Positions 58,560-64,000 of a DNA stretch of 64,000 nucleotides are shown here, one piece after another; position 1 is the first letter of the stretch, and the number at the start of each line of letters is the position of its first letter. This DNA is from Ectobius pallidus. Taxonomy: Eukaryota > Arthropoda > Insecta > Blattodea > Ectobiidae. The stretch lies in NCBI GenBank assembly GCA_964059195.1, contig CAXKWD010000004.1:117259938-117323937 (forward strand), read 5' to 3'. The notes below the pieces were generated by a model. It saw only the letters and a program-made list of their open reading frames with translations. It searched no databases and was not told the DNA's origin. A program made the translations under genes and the position numbers.

Positions 58560-58780
58560 TTCCCCTTTGCTCCTTAATTGCCTTTTGAATTTTTTGTATG
58601 AGGTCCTCACTTCTAAACCACATCTGCTCGTCTCGCAGTTGTTGTTCTACTTCTTTGTTAATCCTCCAGAGTAACAATTTGGTCAGAATCTTAAGATCTG
58701 TTGATCCCAGCGCTATCCGCTATACACCTCCGGTTAGATCAGGTTTATCTTCCGCTGTACAGCTTTCTCATTGTAGACTG
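58560..58780 (-). pseudogene. Decayed LINE reverse transcriptase scrap
   Basis: The minus strand reads STDLKILTKLLLWRINKEVE, QQLRDEQMWFRS, then EDLIQKIQKAIKEQ. The order K-I-L...R-I...L-R-D-E-Q-x-x-F-R is the RT segment of non-LTR elements just before the 'GFR' turn, here with MWFR instead of AGFR. The catalytic FADD box is absent and downstream frames contain stops. A fragment this short does not identify the clade, although LRDEQ is frequent in RTE/Jockey-like arthropod LINEs. Confidence 0.55.
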
Positions 58781-58789
58781 TAGAGCCAT

Positions 58790-60640
58790 TCCTTTGTTAT
58801 CTCTCCGGTTCCTAGGAATGTATTATTTAAATTTAGGGATGCTTTTGTAATATGTTCATTGACAATTCCATCTGGCCTAGGGACTTCTTTTCTTTGGCGT
58901 GCCACAGTGGCTCAAGCGCGAACTAAAACACTACCTCATAAATGTTTTGAGTTTCTGTTTCTATTCATATCACAGAATACAGTATGAAATTTAATAAATA
59001 GACTTCCAAAATATTGGTGTCTTACGGTGACAAGGTGTACTGTAATAAATTATTTGATTTTGTATTGTTTTGATGAGACCGTTCCTCTCAGAAAATTAAA
59101 TGCTTTCTTCACCTTGTGCAGATGGTGTGTGTTAATGCTATATTCCAATATAATTATTGTCTGTAGCTCTCGAAAGTCATTAATAGGTACATCTGGATGT
59201 TTTGTCCAACGGAAAATTGCACGAGTTGAAATCTAACTTGAAATATACTATGTAACGTTAGCATATTCCTGGAAAATCGGTTGAACCAAACTTACACGCT
59301 GTGCTATACAAAAAGCCTGTAAGATTGCTTGTTCAATACGGAACAGTAAATTAGGAAGCGTGGTGATTTTATAACACGCGAAACGTGTTTGGTTTGTACA
59401 CACACAGCCACAAAATGAAGCGTGCAATAACAGCTCTGTTCCTATCCGATCCTGCATTCCTCAAATATGTGAGGTCAGTTGGCCCCTATTTCCTCACCAG
59501 TGCAGTCTTAAATTCTCGATACAATTCTGCGAGCTGGATATTGATAATAATGAGAATAGAATGCGAATCCACGTTATTAGAGTCCTATATGGAAATATGT
59601 GCGGCGTTTGTTTAAAGTTGTTGCTCCTTGTCTGAAAAATATGCCCCCAAGAAAGACTTCACTAAGCCTAATATAATATGCAATTTATAACATAGTGTAT
59701 GCTCCATTCGCAATGTTATTTTCGTACCTTACGCTCTAGACTACCTTAAATATTGTGTTGTAAGCTGTATACGAGTTTGAAATAGAAAAGTTTTCAACCC
59801 ACAGGCAAGATGGTAAAACTTGTATGACATAAAATCTACTTTGGAACTATCGTATGACTTTTTTTTTATCTTAGTTACGAATCTGGTTATTTTCTCGCTT
59901 CTCATACCCACATTTATTTCACAGTTGTCTCAACCTCACACAAAGCGATATTGCTTACGAGACCTGACCTAAAACTAATTTTATGAAGCAAATGCTTTGC
60001 TTATAGAAAATTTCTTCGCGGAAATGCTTTTATCAGTTTTAGGTCTTAACAGTTAGTGTACAATATTTCTACCACAAAAAAAAGAAAGAAAGAAAATAAG
60101 AAAAAAAAGTTAGTTTTGGAAAAACCCTGAACAACGAAATATTATTCATGTAAAAGGTAGTAGGAAACGTAGGAGAAACTCATTGCCATGCTTCGTTATA
60201 CAGTGTGAACACTTTTAAAGACTCATAATTTCCCTCTGGAAAGTAATAACAAATTGAAATTGGGTTTTATGATCTCAGGGGCTTTAGGAGAATCGATATT
60301 GGTATTATTGTTGGTACCCCTACCATCCATCAGTCTTGCCTTACGACAATTGATTAGTTTCCAGTCTCTAGTTTTGCAGTTACAAAAGAAAATGCAGTTT
60401 ACAATTCGGCAACGTATTTTTCTTGTGAACACATATTGAAAACAAATTCATTGTTTGAAACACAAGGGGCATTTCGAAGACAATTAAATGTGCGCAATGT
60501 TCCAACAAGGACAGCAATTTTATCCATGACAAGAAAGCTGGAGAAAACTGGCTCTCTCCTCAGCGAGACTGGGGAAAAATACCTGTAATGAGTCACGATC
60601 GTGTTGATGTTCTAGAATGTTTAGTGATCTCACCAAAGAA
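58790..60640. other. Unrecognised stretch
   Basis: No supported feature. GCCACAGTGGCTCAAGCGCG at about 58902 resembles an isolated tRNA A box. Confidence 0.4.
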
Positions 60641-60641
60641 A

Positions 60642-61031
60642 TTATTGCGCCGGTTGAACCAGGAGGTGTTGTACTGAACCGAAGCTAATATTCAGCAAGG
60701 AAGCCATTTCAGTCAGGGTGACACTCCTGTTTTCGTGAAGAAGCCGATCTGCTGCGGCTATCGACTCCTCTGTCCAACTCTTATGAGCCTGACCTGGACG
60801 GGAAGCATCAGTCAACCAAGTCGTACCTTCTGTGAATATCTTGCACCGCTCGTAAACTTCCCGCTGTGACGAATAGGCGTCCCCATACTTTGTCTTCATT
60901 CTCTGATGAATTTCAACTGGTTTCACACCTTCACTCCACAAAAATCGAATAACTCCACGCTGTTCCACCTTTGTGTAACTGCGTAGTGGTGCTGCCGTAA
61001 TGAATCGGGTGTTACTCAGTTCCAACCCCAT
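60642..61031 (-). pseudogene. mariner transposase N-terminal fragment
   Basis: The 129-codon minus frame carries the paired helix-turn-helix domain (HTH_48 type) of DD34D mariner transposases: YTKVEQRGVIRFLWSEGVKP, EIHQRMKTKYGDAYSSQ, VYERCKIFTEG, DASRPGQ, then the second HTH TLTEMASLLNISFGSVQHLL. It stops right after that domain. The linker and all three catalytic Asp positions are missing, so it cannot catalyse transposition. About 24 residues ahead of the match are not mariner-like, so the listed start is uncertain. No mariner terminal repeats were seen. It is either a truncated element or, less likely, a captured DNA-binding domain. Confidence 0.8.
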
Positions 61032-61199
61032 CTACCGGCACTGCTTTGTTACTACCATCTCGGAAAGACGTCAAGGACTGTGTCTGCAGATTTCCATACA
61101 CCCAAAACAAACAAAGAAGTTCTATGACGCTTTTGCGTTTTTCGTTTGATTCTCTCTCGTATAAGCTTTCTTATTTTTTTCAGATGATTTCTTTCTTGC

Positions 61200-61453
61200 A
61201 ATTGGACGACATTCTGCAGAAAGGAACCAACCCACATTACTTTTAAGCTAAAAATAGGCATTTAAAATGAAATAAAAAGCCACCTGGACCTTTTCGGTGT
61301 GTTTTTGTTCGCTTAATAGATGGCATATAAATGGATGAAGAGGGTTGGTTAGTTTGCACAACGTAAATATATAGTTCAGTAGCGAAAATTTAGCATCTAT
61401 TCCGGTTTTTTAAATTTGAGGGTTGGTTCCTTTCTGCAGAATGTCGTCCAATT
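61200..61453. repeat. Perfect 34-bp inverted repeats, 186 bp apart
   Basis: AATTGGACGACATTCTGCAG... at 61200-61233 is the exact complement of 61420-61453. Sequence between the arms is AT-rich and unrecognised. It may be the ends of a short DNA element facing inwards or an inverted duplication; no target duplication was found. Confidence 0.8.
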
Positions 61454-62511
61454 TACATTCGATAATTCATCGGCAATACAAAACTCCACTGTTAGGCCTA
61501 CTGTCACTTACCTTTATCATTATAGTGTTGTTAACCTTCATTATGTTCTCTCCTCATAGGATGTCGATTCCCTGAAAGACTTATCTTACTTATTTCTGAA
61601 TGAAATATTCGTTTGTATATTTATGCGTGTATCTAAACTATCATTTTATTTGTTTCAGGTAAGTTCATTGTTATGGGCCTATCGTAAACTGTGGAGTGTT
61701 TATGTAAGTAACGTTAAATATGTAGCCTATTTTGTAATATAAGTAATATTTAAACATTAATACATTATGAGATACATTAGTATGTAATGGTAAAATAAGA
61801 GATGTAAGTGAATACAATATCTTTGTAAGGAATTCAAAGCGTCATATCCTTGCGATTTTGGAATTCTGGTTCAGCGATACATAGGCCTAATACTAGCCTT
61901 CAGTTCGTTTTAATGGGTATGAACGGCAGAGTTCCACCAGATTGGTCCATCCCCTGCAGACGCTGGCAAAGAGGAGTGGTAAAGCAGAAAAAGATTAACC
62001 AAACGTGTAGTACTATTTTATTATTCTAAAACTGTCGACATTATCATAGGTAATAGAACGAGAGGTCCGAATTTACCTTGGAACAATCAGGATTTCAAAT
62101 TATATTTACTGTGGCTATTAATCGAGTACTCACAGAATTAACATGTATTGAATATTTAAAAGCAAGAAAATGAATAAAATACCTAGCTAAAATTTGTGTC
62201 ATTGTAAGTGAGGTGGCCTATGTCGAGATTCGTAGCAAGGAGGTTAATCTAAAAATATATAGGCTACTTTATATACGAAATTCAAAATACTTTACCACAT
62301 ATAAAATTACTGGAAAAGGTAATCTGCGCCACTTCTACCTTTTCCCCCAACCTGCACGATGTAAACTGCATCACCGACATTTAAATGGCGTCACCGTCAT
62401 TCTAACGCACTAACATTTTCCTTCCCACTTCTCCAGACTTAGGACTGGCTATGAAATTGCATAGGTATGGTTAAAAATGTTAGGCTTAGTAGCTTTGTCA
62501 TTTTAAAAAAA

Positions 62512-62605
62512 TGTTAAAAACAATAACCTAATTTCTTTTGCATGAACGCTTCGCCACTTTTAAAATTGTTAAAAACACTTCCCTAATTTTTTTTGCAAGA
62601 GTACT
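62512..62605. repeat. Imperfect ~58-bp tandem repeat
   Basis: TTAAAAACAATAACCTAATTTCTTTTGCATGA at 62512 and TTAAAAACACTTCCCTAATTTTTTTTGCAAGA at 62570, preceded in both by a TTTTAAAA(A/T) block. Confidence 0.65.
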
Positions 62606-62757
62606 TTGTTCTCATATGACGCCTACTTAATAAAATCAAAACTGGATATTTCATTGTTTATATATTGTCCTCTCCCATCACCCCATGTGCAAAAAATTGT
62701 TACACATATTAATTCACATATTAGGTCTAACTTTTGTTTGCCTAAAACTACTGCCGC

Positions 62758-62815
62758 AACCTACATATCTCCGTGGCGCAGTTTACATATCTTTGTGGCC
62801 GCAGTTTACATATCT
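62758..62815. repeat. Short tandem repeat, ~22-bp unit
   Basis: TACATATCTCCGTGGCGCAGTT, TACATATCTTTGTGGCCGCAGTT, TACATATCT: two and a half units. A related GTGGCGCAGATTACATA lies at about 62849. Confidence 0.75.
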
Positions 62816-62872
62816 CATTTTTATTCTATTTCAAATTCGGTGTCAACCGTGGCGCAGATTACATAACCCTCA

Positions 62873-63421
62873 AGCATGTGCCCGCGATTATTGACGCAAC
62901 AGCTAGATGCTTTATTTAGATAATTTGTTTATCTGAAAAATAATTACATATTATCCCGTATAATCCTGGGATAATTGCACAGTATTTTTATTAACACTTC
63001 CATGGTTTTTACAAAAATCCATTAATTATATAATTTTATTCTTAATTAGCCTATATTGTTTTTCGGTAACAAATATAAATAATTAACGAATGAACCAAAT
63101 CTTGTGCTTCCGTATGGGCATAAAGATTCGAAATGAAGTGATTAAAACATACCACAGACTCATGAACTTTAACCAAATCATGCATTTAAGAATTAAAACA
63201 ATTTATAATTAAAAAAACTAAACATCCTGGTTTTGATTTACATTTCATGATTAAATTGCGATGCCCGGGGGGAGAAAAACGACATCAGATTCCAGTTTCC
63301 TAGCCCAAAAACCCCCGCATAGTGAGTTTCGTCTAAGTCATTCAGTGCTCTTTTTTACCCGGTTGCTATGGCAATTAATTTCACAATTGAATACTGTGTT
63401 AATAGGTGGCATTGACATACA
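62873..63421 (-). mobile_element. Helitron copy lacking its terminal hairpin
   Basis: Complement of 33970-34581 over most of its length (shared TATGGGCATAAAGATTCG-like, CATGAACTTTAACCAAATCATGC, CAATTGAATAC blocks). The end reads CAAGCATGTGCCCGCGATTATT. Other copies have GCCCGCGGCTTCGCCCGCGATAATT, so the hairpin loop and one stem half are deleted between the two CCCGCG copies. CTAG has become CTTG (minus strand). Expected to be immobile. Confidence 0.65.
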
Positions 63422-63426
63422 AAGTT

Positions 63427-63449
63427 ATATATATATATATATATATATA
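63427..63449. repeat. (TA)n microsatellite
   Basis: About 11 TA units between the Helitron and the LINE fragment, followed at once by AATAGGCTATG. Confidence 0.9.
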
Positions 63450-63464
63450 ATAGGCTATGCGTCC

Positions 63465-63870
63465 AGCCAACCATCCCTCGCAAATCCTACTTCCCTTAAA
63501 TCGATCATAATATTGTCCTCCCACCTACGTCTAGGTCTTCCAAGTGGTCTTTTTCCTTCGGGTCTCCCAATCAATATATGTTTTAGATGTCTTTCCTCCC
63601 CCATACGTGCAACATGTCTAGCCCATTTCGTCCTTTGTGATTTAATTGCCCTTACTATATCCGGTGACGAGTACAGGTTATGGAGTTCGTTGTTATGCAG
63701 TTTTCTCCAGTCCTTTCATCTCTCTTAGGCCCAAATATTTTCCTAAGCACCCTGTTTTCGAATACATTCAGATTATGTTCTTCCCAAAGAGTAAGGGATC
63801 ATGTTTCACATCCATATAATACAACCAGCAGGATAACTGTCTTAAGAATTTTTATTTTTATATTTCTGGA
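63465..63870 (-). pseudogene. LINE ORF2 C-terminal fragment, copy 3
   Basis: Minus-strand frames give LREEHNLNVF-like, [45 protein letters not shown], [20 protein letters not shown] and [11 protein letters not shown], the same block as 8937-9375. It is cut at almost the same point (after FARD.W). Frame breaks near 63705-63715 make it non-functional. Confidence 0.75.
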
Positions 63871-64000
63871 CAGAAGACGAGAAAATAATAATTACTAGAT
63901 AGGCACTTGCGATTAGTTGAAATTCCACGTACCGGTATTCTTGTACATACATAGTCATAAGTAAAATTGAAATGACTACGTAAACACGAACATATTTCTT

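Overview
The window reads as non-coding, transposon-filled DNA from a large animal genome, most likely a hemimetabolous insect. A cockroach-like or other blattodean source is my guess from repeat style, not proof. It is AT-rich (roughly 35% GC by eye). It has many (TAA)n, (GAA)n and (TA)n microsatellites, tRNA-headed SINEs, and two short TTAGG runs of the insect telomere type. I found no host protein-coding exon, rRNA, intact tRNA gene or CRISPR array. Nearly everything recognisable is a mobile element, and most copies are short, decayed or non-autonomous.

Layout. 1-9.4 kb: two hAT-type elements with 8-bp target duplications (1595-2472, 4090-4593), a fresh 137-bp tandem duplication, a tight SINE/Tigger/microsatellite cluster at 4.9-6.4 kb, a 115-bp hairpin element and a LINE 3' fragment. 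9.4-24 kb: mostly unrecognised DNA with SINE copies, two Helitron pieces, a tRNA-like remnant lacking its anticodon arm inside a 60-bp direct repeat, and a second LINE fragment. 24-34.6 kb: a dense block with hairpin elements, a MITE pair, a 3-unit tandem repeat, a complete Tigger/pogo-like element with a MITE copy inside, a complete 654-bp non-autonomous Helitron, a 2.57-kb fold-back element with ~1-kb inverted arms, and another Helitron end. 34.6-48.2 kb: an R1-like LINE 3' end, SINEs, a possible Harbinger scrap and a 1.28-kb element with TA target duplications and repeated internal copies of its own terminal motif. 48.2-55 kb: little recognisable. 55-64 kb: a third hAT element, one intact autonomous IS630/Tc1/mariner-superfamily transposon with a 515-codon frame, an RT scrap, a mariner N-terminal fragment, a further Helitron and a third LINE fragment.

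The only gene likely to encode a working protein is the transposase at 56281-57828. It has perfect 23-bp terminal inverted repeats, TA on both sides, and an unusually long D-to-E spacing (88 residues between).

The least explained signal is a motif. The palindrome TAGGCCTA occurs at least 25 times, where under one is expected, and the shortened forms TAGGCTA/TAGCCTA are also frequent. Comparing repeat copies shows these arise as small insertions at a TA (TA becomes TAGGCTA). That is the form of excision scars left by a TA-targeting transposon with GG...CC ends.
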